From contig NZ_JAMJPK010000003.1 in assembly GCF_023554995.1 (NCBI RefSeq), positions 434,001 to 498,000 of the forward strand: DNA of 64,000 nucleotides, in the 5' to 3' direction. The stretch's first letter is position 1. Each line of letters opens with the position of its first letter. Below, one piece after another: positions 7,542 through 15,924 of this stretch. The notes beneath the pieces were generated by a model, which saw only the letters and a list, made by a program, of their open reading frames with translations, ran no database searches and was not told the origin of the DNA. A program made the position numbers and the translations under genes. This stretch comes from Halomonas gemina (lineage in GTDB: Bacteria; Pseudomonadota; Gammaproteobacteria; Pseudomonadales; Halomonadaceae).

Positions 7542-9128
7542 ATGTCCCTCGATGACCTGCATCTCAACCTGCGCAACCTGACCCCGGACGACTACCCGCA
7601 GCTCCAGGCGCTGATGGACCGGGTCTACGACGACATCGGCGGCGCCTGGCCCAGGCCCACCATCGACAAGCTGATCAAGGAGTTCCCCGACGGGCAGATC
7701 GTCATCGAGGATGACGAGACCATCGTCGGCGTGGCCCTGACGGCGCTGGTGGACTACGACACCTTCTCAAACCCCCACCGCTACGACGACCTGATCGGCA
7801 AGCGCGAGACCATCCTCAACGACCCCGATGGCGACGCCATGTACGGGCTCGACGTGCTGATCCACCCGGACTATCGCGGCTACCGGCTGGGCCGGCGCCT
7901 CTACGAGGCGCGCAAGGAGCTGTGCCGCTCGATGAACCTGCGGGCGATACTGGCCGGCGGGCGTATCCCCCAGTACCACGAGCACGCCCAGGAGCTCTCA
8001 CCGGCCGAGTACCTCGACAAGGTCGCCCGCAAGGAGATCCACGACCCCATCCTCTCCTTCCAGCTGGCCAACGACTTCCAGGTCAAGCGCCTGCTGCGCA
8101 AGTACCTGCCGGAGGACGAGAAGTCCCAGGGCTATGCCACCCTGCTGGAGTGGAACAACATCCTCTTCGAGCCGGCGGAACGGGTGCTGGAGAACCGCCC
8201 CACCCAGGTACGGGTCGGCGCCGTGCAGTGGCAGATGCGCGAGATCGACTCGGTGGAAGCGGTGCTGCAGCAGGTGGAGTACTTCGTCGACGCCCTGGCC
8301 GACTACCAGAGCGACTTCGCGGTCTTCCCCGAACTCTTCAATGCGCCGCTGATGGGGCTGCAGGACCGCGCCGCCCAGCAGGACCAGATGGCCGCCATCC
8401 GCTTCCTGGCCGGCTTCACCGAGCAGTTCAAGACCGAGCTGTCGCGCATGGCGGTCTCCTACAACATCAACATCGTCGCCGGTTCGATGATCGAGGTGGG
8501 CGAGGACGACCGGCTCTATAACGTCAGCTATCTCTGCCATCGTGACGGCGAGATCGATCGCCAGGCCAAGCTGCATATCACGCCCCAGGAGCGCCGCGAC
8601 TGGGTGATCGAGGGCGGTGACGAACTGCTGGTCTTCGAGACCGACGCCGGCCGGGTAGGCATCCAGATCTGCTATGACGTGGAGTTTCCCGAGCTCTCGC
8701 GCCTGCTCGCCGACCAGGAGATGGACATCCTCTTCGTGCCCTTCTGGACCGACACCAAGAACGGCTACCTGCGGGTGCGCCACTGCGCCCAGGCACGGGC
8801 CATCGAGAACGAGTGCTACGTGGTGCTGTGCGGCAGCGTCGGCAACGTGCCCTCCGTCGAGAACATGGAGATCCAGTATGCCCAGTCGTCGGTCTTCTCG
8901 CCCTCGGACTTCGCCTTCCCCCACGACGCCGTGCTCTCCGAGACCACGCCCAATACCGAGATGATCATGTTCTCGGACCTCGACCTGACCCGGCTGACCG
9001 TGGTGCGGGCCGAGGGCTCGGTGACCAACCTCAAGGACCGCCGCAAGGACCTCTTCGACCTGCGCTGGCGAGACTGGTCCTGGAAGTCCGGGGGCCGGCC
9101 TCCCGGGGGCAACCTGGAGGAGAGCTGA
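7542..9128 (+). CDS. GNAT acetyltransferase-nitrilase fusion
   Basis: A 528-residue two-domain protein. Residues about 1-200 form a GNAT N-acetyltransferase domain, with the acetyl-CoA loop in 'LIHPDYRGYRLGRRLYEARKEL'. Residues about 220-500 are a carbon-nitrogen hydrolase (nitrilase superfamily) with the catalytic triad in 'VFPELFN' (Glu), 'AKLHITPQERRDW' (Lys) and 'IQICYDVEFPE' (Cys). This fusion is widespread in proteobacteria. The substrate is unknown, but the pairing suggests acetylation and hydrolysis of an amide or amine metabolite. An aaggaaggac ribosome-binding site lies upstream. The mtfA gene follows after 4 bp. Confidence 0.92.
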   Translation: MSLDDLHLNLRNLTPDDYPQLQALMDRVYDDIGGAWPRPTIDKLIKEFPDGQIVIEDDETIVGVALTALVDYDTFSNPHRYDDLIGKRETILNDPDGDAMYGLDVLIHPDYRGYRLGRRLYEARKELCRSMNLRAILAGGRIPQYHEHAQELSPAEYLDKVARKEIHDPILSFQLANDFQVKRLLRKYLPEDEKSQGYATLLEWNNILFEPAERVLENRPTQVRVGAVQWQMREIDSVEAVLQQVEYFVDALADYQSDFAVFPELFNAPLMGLQDRAAQQDQMAAIRFLAGFTEQFKTELSRMAVSYNINIVAGSMIEVGEDDRLYNVSYLCHRDGEIDRQAKLHITPQERRDWVIEGGDELLVFETDAGRVGIQICYDVEFPELSRLLADQEMDILFVPFWTDTKNGYLRVRHCAQARAIENECYVVLCGSVGNVPSVENMEIQYAQSSVFSPSDFAFPHDAVLSETTPNTEMIMFSDLDLTRLTVVRAEGSVTNLKDRRKDLFDLRWRDWSWKSGGRPPGGNLEES

Positions 9129-9132
9129 GGCC

Positions 9133-10002
9133 ATGCTCGGCCGGCTGCTGCGCCTGGGAAGCCGGCGCTTCGAGGAGCGCCACCCCTTTCCCGAGGCGCT
9201 GTGGCGCGAGGCCCGGGAGCGCGTGGCGCTGCTCGCCGCCCTGCCCGACGACCAGGCCGAGCGGCTCGGCCATCGCGCCTGGCAGTTCGTGCATGCCAAG
9301 CGCCTGAGCCTGCATCCGGACCTCGCCGGCGCCGTGACCTTCGACGACCCTGCCCGGCTGGCGCTGGCGGCCCAGGCCTGCCTGATGACGCTGGGCTGGG
9401 AGGAGGACGAGCACCGCGAGGCCTTCGCCAACGTCCATGAGATCCTGATCCTGCCGGAGGCCTTCCAGCGCCGGGTGGAGGAGATGGACGAGGCCGGCGT
9501 GGTCCACGAGTACGTCGACGAGCGCGCCGGCGAGACCTCCTCCCAGGGGCCGGTGGTGGTCTCCTTTCCCGACCTGATGGAGAGCGGCGACTTCTCGGGT
9601 TTCAACGTGCTGATCCACGAGCTGGCCCACAAGCTCGACCTGGGCAACTCCCTGGATGTCGACGGCTTCCCGCCCCTGCCCCGGGAGATCGACCCGAAGG
9701 AGTGGCACCGGGTCTTCATGGGCGTCTGGGAGGACCTGCAGTCGCGGCTGGCGCACGGCGAGCCGACGCCCATCGACGACTATGCGGCGACCCACCCCGG
9801 CGAGTGCTTCGCGGTCTGCTGCGAGCACTTCTTCACCGCCCCGGACGTGCTGCACGCCGCCTATCCCGCGCTCTATGCGCTGCTGGTGCGCTACTTCCGC
9901 CAGGATACTCTGGCGCGCTGCCCCCCGGCCTCGGCGGCTCACCCCGGGTCGGCATCCACTTCGCGGCAGAGCCACGACCACAGCAGCGACGCCTCCTCCT
10001 GA
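9133..10002 (+). CDS. mtfA: Zinc-dependent peptidase MtfA (M90 family)
   Basis: A 289-residue zinc metallopeptidase of the MtfA (M90) family. The metal-binding motif HELAHKLD starts at His162, and the third ligand is expected in the later ECFAVCCEHFF segment. In E. coli, MtfA binds and inactivates the glucose repressor Mlc and has aminopeptidase activity. The last part (about residues 266-289, rich in Ser, His and Asp) is unlike the family. It overlaps the 3' end of the convergent LysR gene by 64 bp, so the true C-terminus may have been remodelled by that overlap. Confidence 0.88.
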   Translation: MLGRLLRLGSRRFEERHPFPEALWREARERVALLAALPDDQAERLGHRAWQFVHAKRLSLHPDLAGAVTFDDPARLALAAQACLMTLGWEEDEHREAFANVHEILILPEAFQRRVEEMDEAGVVHEYVDERAGETSSQGPVVVSFPDLMESGDFSGFNVLIHELAHKLDLGNSLDVDGFPPLPREIDPKEWHRVFMGVWEDLQSRLAHGEPTPIDDYAATHPGECFAVCCEHFFTAPDVLHAAYPALYALLVRYFRQDTLARCPPASAAHPGSASTSRQSHDHSSDASS

Positions 10003-10817
10003 CGCTGGCCGCGGGCCGGGCGCACCAGCCAGAAGCTCTCGTCGCTGGGCACGGCAAGCTCGAACGGCGCAACCAGGTCATCACGGCTCTCGAGCAGGCG
10101 GCGGTGGATCAGCGCCACCCCACCGCCCAGGCGGGCCAGGGCCAAGGTCATGACCTGGTTGTCGCAGGTCAGCGCCGGGGAGCGCTGGTCGAGCCCCGCC
10201 ACCCCGGCGCGCTCCAGCCAGCTCGGCCAGCCCACGGCGAAGCCTGCCGCATGCAGCAGGGTCACGCCCGCCAGGTCGGCCGGCTCGCCCAACCCTTTCG
10301 CGACCGCCGGGGCACAGACTGGCAGCAGGCTCTCCTCGCCCAGCGACAGCGCCTCCATGCCCGACCAGCCACCGCGCCCGTAGCGAATCTCGATATCCGC
10401 CCCCTCGGGGCCGAACTCGTCAGACCAGATGGCGCTGACCAGACGCACGGCGATCGCCGGATGGGCACGATGGAAGGCCAGCAGCCGGGACGCCAGCCAG
10501 TTCTGCTGGATGACCGGCGTGGTGCGCAGCGTGACCGAGCGTGCCGGTGCACTGCCGAAGACCTCGCGGGTGCCTTCGCCGATGCGCGCGAACCCCTCGT
10601 GGATGCTGGGCAGCCAGGCCTGGCCCGCCGGCGTGAGCGAGAGGCTGCGCGGGTGACGCACGAAGAGCTTCTGCCCCAGGCGGTCCTCGAGCAGGCGGAT
10701 GCGCTGGCTGATGGCCGCCTGGGTCACCCCCAACTCGCGACCGGCGGCCGTGAAGCTCAGGGTGCGCGCGGCCGCCTCGAAGGCCTGCAGCCAGGTCAGC
10801 GGAGGCAGGGCACTCAT
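9939..10817 (-). CDS. LysR-type regulator (GcvA-like)
   Basis: A 292-residue LysR-type transcription factor. The N-terminal winged helix-turn-helix (about residues 1-60) has the GcvA-like sequence PPLTWLQAFEAAARTLSFTAAGRELGVTQAAISQRI, followed by a periplasmic-binding-protein-like effector domain. It is divergent from the gamma-butyrobetaine-dioxygenase-like gene and so may control it; this is inferred from position only. An alternative ATG five codons upstream (10832) is possible. Neither start has a strong ribosome-binding site, and the later one matches the usual GcvA-type N-terminus. Its 3' end overlaps mtfA. Confidence 0.88.
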   Translation of the reverse strand: MSALPPLTWLQAFEAAARTLSFTAAGRELGVTQAAISQRIRLLEDRLGQKLFVRHPRSLSLTPAGQAWLPSIHEGFARIGEGTREVFGSAPARSVTLRTTPVIQQNWLASRLLAFHRAHPAIAVRLVSAIWSDEFGPEGADIEIRYGRGGWSGMEALSLGEESLLPVCAPAVAKGLGEPADLAGVTLLHAAGFAVGWPSWLERAGVAGLDQRSPALTCDNQVMTLALARLGGGVALIHRRLLESRDDLVAPFELAVPSDESFWLVRPARGQRQEEASLLWSWLCREVDADPG

Positions 10818-10940
10818 GAAATAGCCATCCATAAGCTGTGCTTGGTCATAGGGGCCAGATTAATCGTTTGTCAGCCGACCGGCCAGTCGTCACCCTCGGG
10901 GCTCCCCGACACCGCAATGGACATTCCCGAGGAGAACTGG

Positions 10941-12116
10941 ATGGACGCCGCTGCCCCCCACGCCGCCACCGCAAAGCCGCTGGAAATGCACGAACTGGCC
11001 CCCTACGCCGAGGCGCCGCGGCTGCGCGACGGCCGGCCCGACGAGGCGGGGATCACGTTGGCCTGGGAAGACGGCGAGCAGGCCCGCCTGCCCTGGCTGT
11101 GGCTGCGCGACCACTGCGCCTGCGACGCCTGCCGCCATGCCCAGACCCGCGAGCGGCTCGTCCTGCCGCTGGCCGCCATCGCCCGCCTCCGTGAAGCCCG
11201 CGTCGAGGCCGGCCACCTGCACCTGGCGTGGCAGGATGGCCACCAGAGCCGCTTCGACGGCGGCTGGCTGCATCAGCGGCGCCCCGGCGTCGAGGCGCCC
11301 GCGGCGCTACCCGCCCCGCGTCCCTGGCCCGAGGGCTTTCGACCCGAGCGGGTCGACCACGCCGACTTTACCGGCCATGTCGAGGGCGAGCGGGCCTGGC
11401 TCGAGGCCCTGTTGCGCGATGGCCTGGTGCTTCTCGAACAAGGCCCGCTGGCCGACGAGGAGGTCAGCCGGCTCGCCACGCGCATCGGCCCGCTGCGCCC
11501 GACCAACTTCGGCGCCCGCTTCGATGTGCGCTCCAAGCCCAACCCCAACAATGCCGCCTACACCGCCATCGGCCTGGCGCTGCACACCGACCTGCCCAAC
11601 TGGCGCCAGCCGCCGGACATCCAGCTGCTCTACTGCCTGGAGAACGACGCCGAGGGCGGCGAGTCGCTGTTCGCCGACGGCTACCGGGTCGCCGAGGCCC
11701 TGCGCCGCGAGGACCCGGAGGCCTTTCGCCTGCTCAGCGAGACGCCTATCGACTTCCGCTTCCAGGACGAGGAACAGGACATCGCCGTGCGCGCGCCGAT
11801 CCTCGCCTGCGACGCCGAGGGGCGCGTGGTGGAGGTGCGCTTCAACAACTGGATCCGCGACACCCTGCGCCTGCCGGCGGAGACCCTCGAGGCCTGGTAC
11901 GCCGCCTACCATCGCTTCTGGGCGCTGCTGCACGAGCCTCGCCACCGGCTCGAGTTCAGCCTGGCCCCGGGCGAGATGGTCGCCTTCGATAACCGCCGCG
12001 TCCTTCATGGTCGCGGTGCCTTCGACCCCGACAGCGGGCGGCGCCACCTGCAGGGCACCTATCTCGACCGCGACATGCTCGAGTCGCGACTGCGGGTGCT
12101 GGCGCGCGAGGCCTGA
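10941..12116 (+). CDS. Gamma-butyrobetaine dioxygenase-like enzyme (TauD/TfdA family)
   Basis: A 391-residue Fe(II)/2-oxoglutarate-dependent oxygenase with the architecture of gamma-butyrobetaine hydroxylase. An N-terminal DUF971 zinc domain (DHCACDACRHAQTRERL) is followed by a TauD/TfdA catalytic domain with iron ligands His215-x-Asp217 (LHTDLPNW) and His356 (RRVLHGRG). Gamma-butyrobetaine hydroxylase makes L-carnitine from gamma-butyrobetaine; bacterial relatives also act on other trimethylammonium compounds. The chosen ATG has an aggaga site 6 bases upstream; an upstream in-frame ATG (10917) does not. It pairs with the divergent LysR gene. A quaternary-amine role would fit the nearby BCCT carrier. 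Confidence 0.85.
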   Translation: MDAAAPHAATAKPLEMHELAPYAEAPRLRDGRPDEAGITLAWEDGEQARLPWLWLRDHCACDACRHAQTRERLVLPLAAIARLREARVEAGHLHLAWQDGHQSRFDGGWLHQRRPGVEAPAALPAPRPWPEGFRPERVDHADFTGHVEGERAWLEALLRDGLVLLEQGPLADEEVSRLATRIGPLRPTNFGARFDVRSKPNPNNAAYTAIGLALHTDLPNWRQPPDIQLLYCLENDAEGGESLFADGYRVAEALRREDPEAFRLLSETPIDFRFQDEEQDIAVRAPILACDAEGRVVEVRFNNWIRDTLRLPAETLEAWYAAYHRFWALLHEPRHRLEFSLAPGEMVAFDNRRVLHGRGAFDPDSGRRHLQGTYLDRDMLESRLRVLAREA

Positions 12117-12188
12117 CACGACCGGCCATAGGCCGGCCCGGCCCGTCTGCTGTCGCTTTCCCAGCAGCAAAGGCGCCCGCTGACAGGG

Positions 12189-13517
12189 CTATTTCGGCGG
12201 CAGCTCGCTCTCGTCCTGCGCCCGGTGGCCGGGCCACCAGGTGGGGCGATCCTGCTCCCACTCCTCCTGCACCAGGTGGCGCAACAGGCGGCCACGATGG
12301 CGTAGCATCTGCCACTCGGCCCCCAGCCGGTGGCGCACCCGCTCCCAGCCGCCCTCGTCGGCATGCGTGAAGGGGCCACCGCGGGCGATGGCGAGGCGAT
12401 AGACCGCCAGGCAGCGCTCGGCGCAGTGCCCCTCGTCATAGTCGGCGGCGGTCTCGAGGGCGGCCTCGGCCAGCGGCAGGCGGACACCGGGATCCGCCAG
12501 GGCGACCAGCGCCTCGGCCATGGCATCCACGTCGTCCCCGGCGAGCAGCCGCCCGTTGCGGCCATCGGCCACCACCTCGCGCACCCCGGGGGCATCGATG
12601 GCCACCACCGGCAGGCCGGCGGCCATGGCCTCGGCCACCACCATGCCCTGGGTCTCGCTGTGGGAGGCGAAGGCGAAGACGTCCATGGCGTGGTAGGCAT
12701 CGATCAGCGACTGGCCCTGCAGGCGGCCGGTGAAGTGCAGGCGTCCCGCCACGCCCCGGGCCTCGGCCAGTGCCTGGATATCGCGGCGGGCCTCGCCCTC
12801 GCCCACCACCAGGAAGTGGGCCCCGGGTTCGCCCACCAGCGCCTCGGCTACCGCCTCGGACAGGAACGCCAGGTTCTTCTCCAGCGCCAGGCGCCCCAGG
12901 TGGCCGATCACGTAGGCCCCATCAGGAATGCCCAGTCGCCCGCGCCAGTCCCGGCCATCGCCAAGGGCAAATCGCGCGGTATCCACGCCGCTCGGCACCA
13001 CGCTGATGCGGGGATTGGCCTCGCGCCGGCGCAGCAGGTCACGGATGCTCTCGCTGGGCGCGATCACCTCGTCGCACAGCCAGGTGTACTGGGTGGCGAG
13101 CGCCACCGCGAAGCGCTGCATGCGCGGCGAGTCGCCGGGCACGTAGTGGGTGTAGTGCTCGTAGAGGGTGTGATGGGTGAAGACCAGGGGCAGGCCATAG
13201 GTCTCCGCCGCCCGGGCGGCCGTATCACCGAGCAGGAAGGGGTGGTGGGCATGCACGATGTCGGGATCGAAGGCCTCGATCGCCTCGTGGAGCTGGCCGG
13301 GGATCGGTACCGGCAGCGAGAAGTCGCTGCCGTTGAAGTGCTGCACCGCCGCCACCCGTACCACATCGTCTTCCTCGCGGGGCTGCCCCTGCAGGCGCGG
13401 CGCCACCACCAGCACCCGGTGGCCGGCGGCCTGCAGCTGGCGCTTGAGCCGCTGCACCGATTCGCTGACCCCGCCGACGATGGGCAGGTAGGTATTGGTG
13501 AACATCAGCACATTCAC
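12189..13517 (-). CDS. Glycosyltransferase family 4 protein
   Basis: A 442-residue GT-B fold glycosyltransferase of family GT4. The N-terminal acceptor domain starts MNVLMFTNTYLPIVGG, and the C-terminal nucleotide-sugar domain has the EX7E-type signature in 'SHSETQGMVVAEAMAAGLPVVA'. Relatives include diacylglycerol glucosyl- and mannosyltransferases, so a glycolipid product is plausible. The C-terminal 70 residues (rich in Arg and Trp) extend beyond the usual fold. The start is a GTG that overlaps the stop of the upstream LysR gene (GTGA), suggesting translational coupling. Confidence 0.85.
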   Translation of the reverse strand: MNVLMFTNTYLPIVGGVSESVQRLKRQLQAAGHRVLVVAPRLQGQPREEDDVVRVAAVQHFNGSDFSLPVPIPGQLHEAIEAFDPDIVHAHHPFLLGDTAARAAETYGLPLVFTHHTLYEHYTHYVPGDSPRMQRFAVALATQYTWLCDEVIAPSESIRDLLRRREANPRISVVPSGVDTARFALGDGRDWRGRLGIPDGAYVIGHLGRLALEKNLAFLSEAVAEALVGEPGAHFLVVGEGEARRDIQALAEARGVAGRLHFTGRLQGQSLIDAYHAMDVFAFASHSETQGMVVAEAMAAGLPVVAIDAPGVREVVADGRNGRLLAGDDVDAMAEALVALADPGVRLPLAEAALETAADYDEGHCAERCLAVYRLAIARGGPFTHADEGGWERVRHRLGAEWQMLRHRGRLLRHLVQEEWEQDRPTWWPGHRAQDESELPPK

Positions 13518-14464
13518 GGAAACAGGGCTCCTCGACTGGCGGTGGCGACATTCTGCCGGGTAGGCACGCGGCTGGCCATCTCCTGTTCAAGATAGGTGAC
13601 GAAGGCGCGGATGCGCGCCGGTACATGCCGGTGCTGGCGGTAGACCGCATGGAAATCGGCACGCACGCCCTGCCAGTCGGGCAGCAGTTCGACCAGGCGA
13701 CCGCGGGCCAGGTGGTCGTGCACGTCCCACCAGGAACGCAGCGCGATACCGTGCCCGTCCAGCGCCAGCCGCATGATCACCTCGCCGTCGTTGCTGGCCA
13801 GCGGGCCGGCCACCTTCACCGCCTGCTCCACCGTGGGGTCGTCGCGGCGCTGGAAGCGCCACACGGCGAAGTCGCTGTCGTTCTCGCGCAGCAGCAGGCA
13901 CGCCTGCCCCGAGAGGTCGGCCGGCGAGCACAGGGGCGGCAGGGACGCCACCCGGGCAGGGGCGGCACAGAGCACACGGCGGTTGGCCAGTATCCGGCGG
14001 GCCACCAGCCGGGAGTCCGGCGGCTCGCCCACGCGGATGCCGATATCGAAGGCCTGGTCGCCCAGGCTCAGCGGGAAGCCGGAGAGCTCCAGGCTCGCCT
14101 CGATGCCGGGATGGTCCCGGCAGAAGGCCGAGAGCAGCGGGGCCACGTGGCGACGGCCGAAGCCGAAGGTGGCATTGACCCGCAGCGGACCGGAGAGCTC
14201 GGCACGATGCTCGCCGAGGGACTCCTCGAGCTCGCTGAGCTCCTCGAGGATCATCCCGCCCCGCGCCAGGTAGCGCTCTCCCTCGGCGGTCAGGGCCAGG
14301 CGCCGGGTGGTGCGGCTGGCCAGCTCCACGCCCAGCCGGGCCTCGAGCTGCTTGAGGCGCTTGCTCACCGCCGACAGCGACAGGCCCAGTTCGCGGGCGG
14401 TGGCGGTGAGGCTGCCGGCATGAGCCAGGCGGCGGAAGAACGCCAGGTCATCGAGGGACGTCAT
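13514..14464 (-). CDS. LysR-type regulator (DmlR-like)
   Basis: A LysR-type transcription factor with an N-terminal winged helix (DDLAFFRRLAHAGSLTATARELGLSLSAVSKRLKQLE) and the effector domain typical of the DmlR/AaeR group. It is divergent from the tartrate/D-malate dehydrogenase gene, the same arrangement as dmlR-dmlA in E. coli, so it is probably the activator of that gene. The ATG at 14464 (MTSLDD) matches the family; a second ATG four codons upstream (14476) is possible. Its stop overlaps the start of the glycosyltransferase gene, an unexpected partner. Confidence 0.88.
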   Translation of the reverse strand: MTSLDDLAFFRRLAHAGSLTATARELGLSLSAVSKRLKQLEARLGVELASRTTRRLALTAEGERYLARGGMILEELSELEESLGEHRAELSGPLRVNATFGFGRRHVAPLLSAFCRDHPGIEASLELSGFPLSLGDQAFDIGIRVGEPPDSRLVARRILANRRVLCAAPARVASLPPLCSPADLSGQACLLLRENDSDFAVWRFQRRDDPTVEQAVKVAGPLASNDGEVIMRLALDGHGIALRSWWDVHDHLARGRLVELLPDWQGVRADFHAVYRQHRHVPARIRAFVTYLEQEMASRVPTRQNVATASRGALFP

Positions 14465-14481
14465 GCCATTCTCCACTCCCG

Positions 14482-14513
14482 TTCAACAATGAGTTGAATA
14501 ATACCTCGATTAT
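14482..14513. promoter_or_regulatory. Candidate LysR operator between regulator and dehydrogenase
   Basis: Two adjacent inverted repeats lie in the 109-bp divergent intergenic region: a perfect TTCAAC-N5-GTTGAA (14482-14498), which fits the T-N11-A rule for LysR boxes, and ATAAT-N6-ATTAT (14498-14513). They are placed to serve both the regulator and the dehydrogenase gene. Binding is inferred. Confidence 0.6.
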
Positions 14514-14573
14514 CTTTCCTCCGTGCAGGACTAGACTGGCAGGCACGACCCATGCACCCCCAGGAGGCATTCC

Positions 14574-15647
14574 ATGACCCATCGCATCGCCGTCATTCCC
14601 GGAGACGGCATCGGCAAGGAGGTGATGCCCGAGGGGCTTCGCGCCCTCGAGGCCGCCGCCGCGCGCTTCGGCATCGACCTGGAGCTCGAGCATTTCGACT
14701 TCGCCAGCTGCGACTACTACGCCGAGCACGGCCAGATGCTGCCCGACGACTGGTTCGAGCAGCTCAAGGACGCCGATGCCATCTTCTACGGTGCTGTGGG
14801 CTGGCCAGAGACGGTCCCCGACCATATCTCCCTATGGGGGTCGCTGCTGCAGTTCCGTCGCCGCTTCGACCAGTACGTCAACCTGCGCCCCTGCAAGCTT
14901 CTGCCGGGCGTGAAGAGCCCCCTGGCGGATCGTGAACCCGGCGATATCGACTTCTACGTGGTGCGCGAGAACACCGAGGGCGAGTACTCCAGCGTCGGCG
15001 GCAAGATGTTCGAGGGCACCGAGCGCGAGGTGGTGATCCAGGAGACGGTAATGACCCGCACCGGGGTCGACCGGGTGCTGAAGTACGCCTATGAGCTGGC
15101 CCAAAGCCGCCCTCGCAAGAAGCTCACCTCGGCCACCAAGTCCAACGGCATCGCCATCACCATGCCCTGGTGGGACGAGCGCGTGAAGGCGATGGGGGCG
15201 CACTACCCCGAAGTGTCGGTGGACCAGTTCCATATCGACATCCTCGCCGCCAACTTCGTGATGCACCCCGACTGGTTCGACGTGGTGGTGGCCAGCAACC
15301 TATTCGGCGACATCCTCTCCGATCTGGGCCCGGCCTGTACCGGCACCATCGGCGTCGCCCCCTCGGCCAACATCAACCCGGACGGCCACTTCCCGAGCCT
15401 CTTCGAGCCGGTCCACGGCAGCGCCCCGGACATCGCCGGCAAGGGTATCGCCAACCCCATCGGTCAGGTCTGGTCCGCCGCCATGATGCTCGAGCACCTG
15501 GGCCACCCGGCGGCCGGCCAGGCCATCGTCGATGCCTTCGAGGCGGTGCTCGCCGAGGGTGACAAGGCGGTGCTGACGCCGGATGTCGGCGGCCAGGGCA
15601 CCACCGAGGCCCTGGGCCGTGCCATCGCCGAGCGCATCGCCGGCTGA
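14574..15647 (+). CDS. Tartrate/D-malate dehydrogenase (decarboxylating)
   Basis: A 357-residue NAD-dependent beta-decarboxylating dehydrogenase of the isocitrate/isopropylmalate family. The N-terminus (HRIAVIPGDGIGKEVMPEGLRAL), the 'FYVVRENTEGEYSSVGG' segment and the C-terminal 'EPVHGSAPDIAGKGIANPIG' motif match tartrate dehydrogenase/decarboxylase and D-malate dehydrogenase (TtuC/DmlA type). These enzymes convert D-malate to pyruvate and act on tartrates. An aggag site precedes the ATG. The divergent DmlR-like regulator supports this reading over isopropylmalate dehydrogenase. A strong hairpin follows, so the gene is probably transcribed alone. Confidence 0.9.
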   Translation: MTHRIAVIPGDGIGKEVMPEGLRALEAAAARFGIDLELEHFDFASCDYYAEHGQMLPDDWFEQLKDADAIFYGAVGWPETVPDHISLWGSLLQFRRRFDQYVNLRPCKLLPGVKSPLADREPGDIDFYVVRENTEGEYSSVGGKMFEGTEREVVIQETVMTRTGVDRVLKYAYELAQSRPRKKLTSATKSNGIAITMPWWDERVKAMGAHYPEVSVDQFHIDILAANFVMHPDWFDVVVASNLFGDILSDLGPACTGTIGVAPSANINPDGHFPSLFEPVHGSAPDIAGKGIANPIGQVWSAAMMLEHLGHPAAGQAIVDAFEAVLAEGDKAVLTPDVGGQGTTEALGRAIAERIAG

Positions 15648-15670
15648 CCGAGCCCACTGTCATGATGCAC

Positions 15671-15698
15671 GACGGCCACCGCCCCAGCGGTGGCCGTC
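15671..15698 (+). terminator. Strong hairpin after the dehydrogenase gene
   Basis: Perfect 12-bp inverted repeat gacggccaccgc / gcggtggccgtc with a 4-base loop (ccca), 23 bases beyond the dehydrogenase stop and followed by gtcgttcct. A likely intrinsic terminator, although the T-run is short. Confidence 0.7.
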
Positions 15699-15860
15699 GT
15701 CGTTCCTGCGCCCGGCATCCCCCGGGAGCGGCGCTCGATCATCTCCTCGTCGAGCCCCTCCTCCCGGCCGGTGATCATCGCATGCAGGAAAGGGGTCGGA
15801 ATCCTGACTTGCGTCAAGCTACCGCATGCCAAGGGAGGATGTACACGAGAAATAAATATA

Positions 15861-15878
15861 GGTTATAAACTTATAGCC
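15861..15878. promoter_or_regulatory. Candidate operator upstream of the sulfide:quinone reductase gene
   Basis: An 18-bp near-palindrome GGTTATAAACTTATAGCC (7 of 9 pairs match) in a short AT-rich patch 46 bases before the sulfide:quinone reductase ATG. Its size and place suit a dimeric repressor such as the sulfide-sensing ArsR-type proteins (BigR/SqrR), but no such regulator gene is in the window. Confidence 0.45.
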
Positions 15879-15924
15879 ATAAGGATTTGGCAAGGCTGTC
15901 ACCCCCTTGCGCAGGAGTCCTGAC

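Noticed and set aside
9702..10940. N-terminal extension of the dioxygenase frame of over 400 codons
   Set aside because: It runs antisense through the LysR gene; the ATG with an aggaga site at 10941 gives the normal family length.
15699..15832. Minus-strand stretch reading like a protein end (HAMITGREEGLDEEMIERRSRG)
   Set aside because: It looks faintly gene-like, but it starts with TTG without a ribosome-binding site, runs into the terminator hairpin and matches no family that I can name; at most a remnant.
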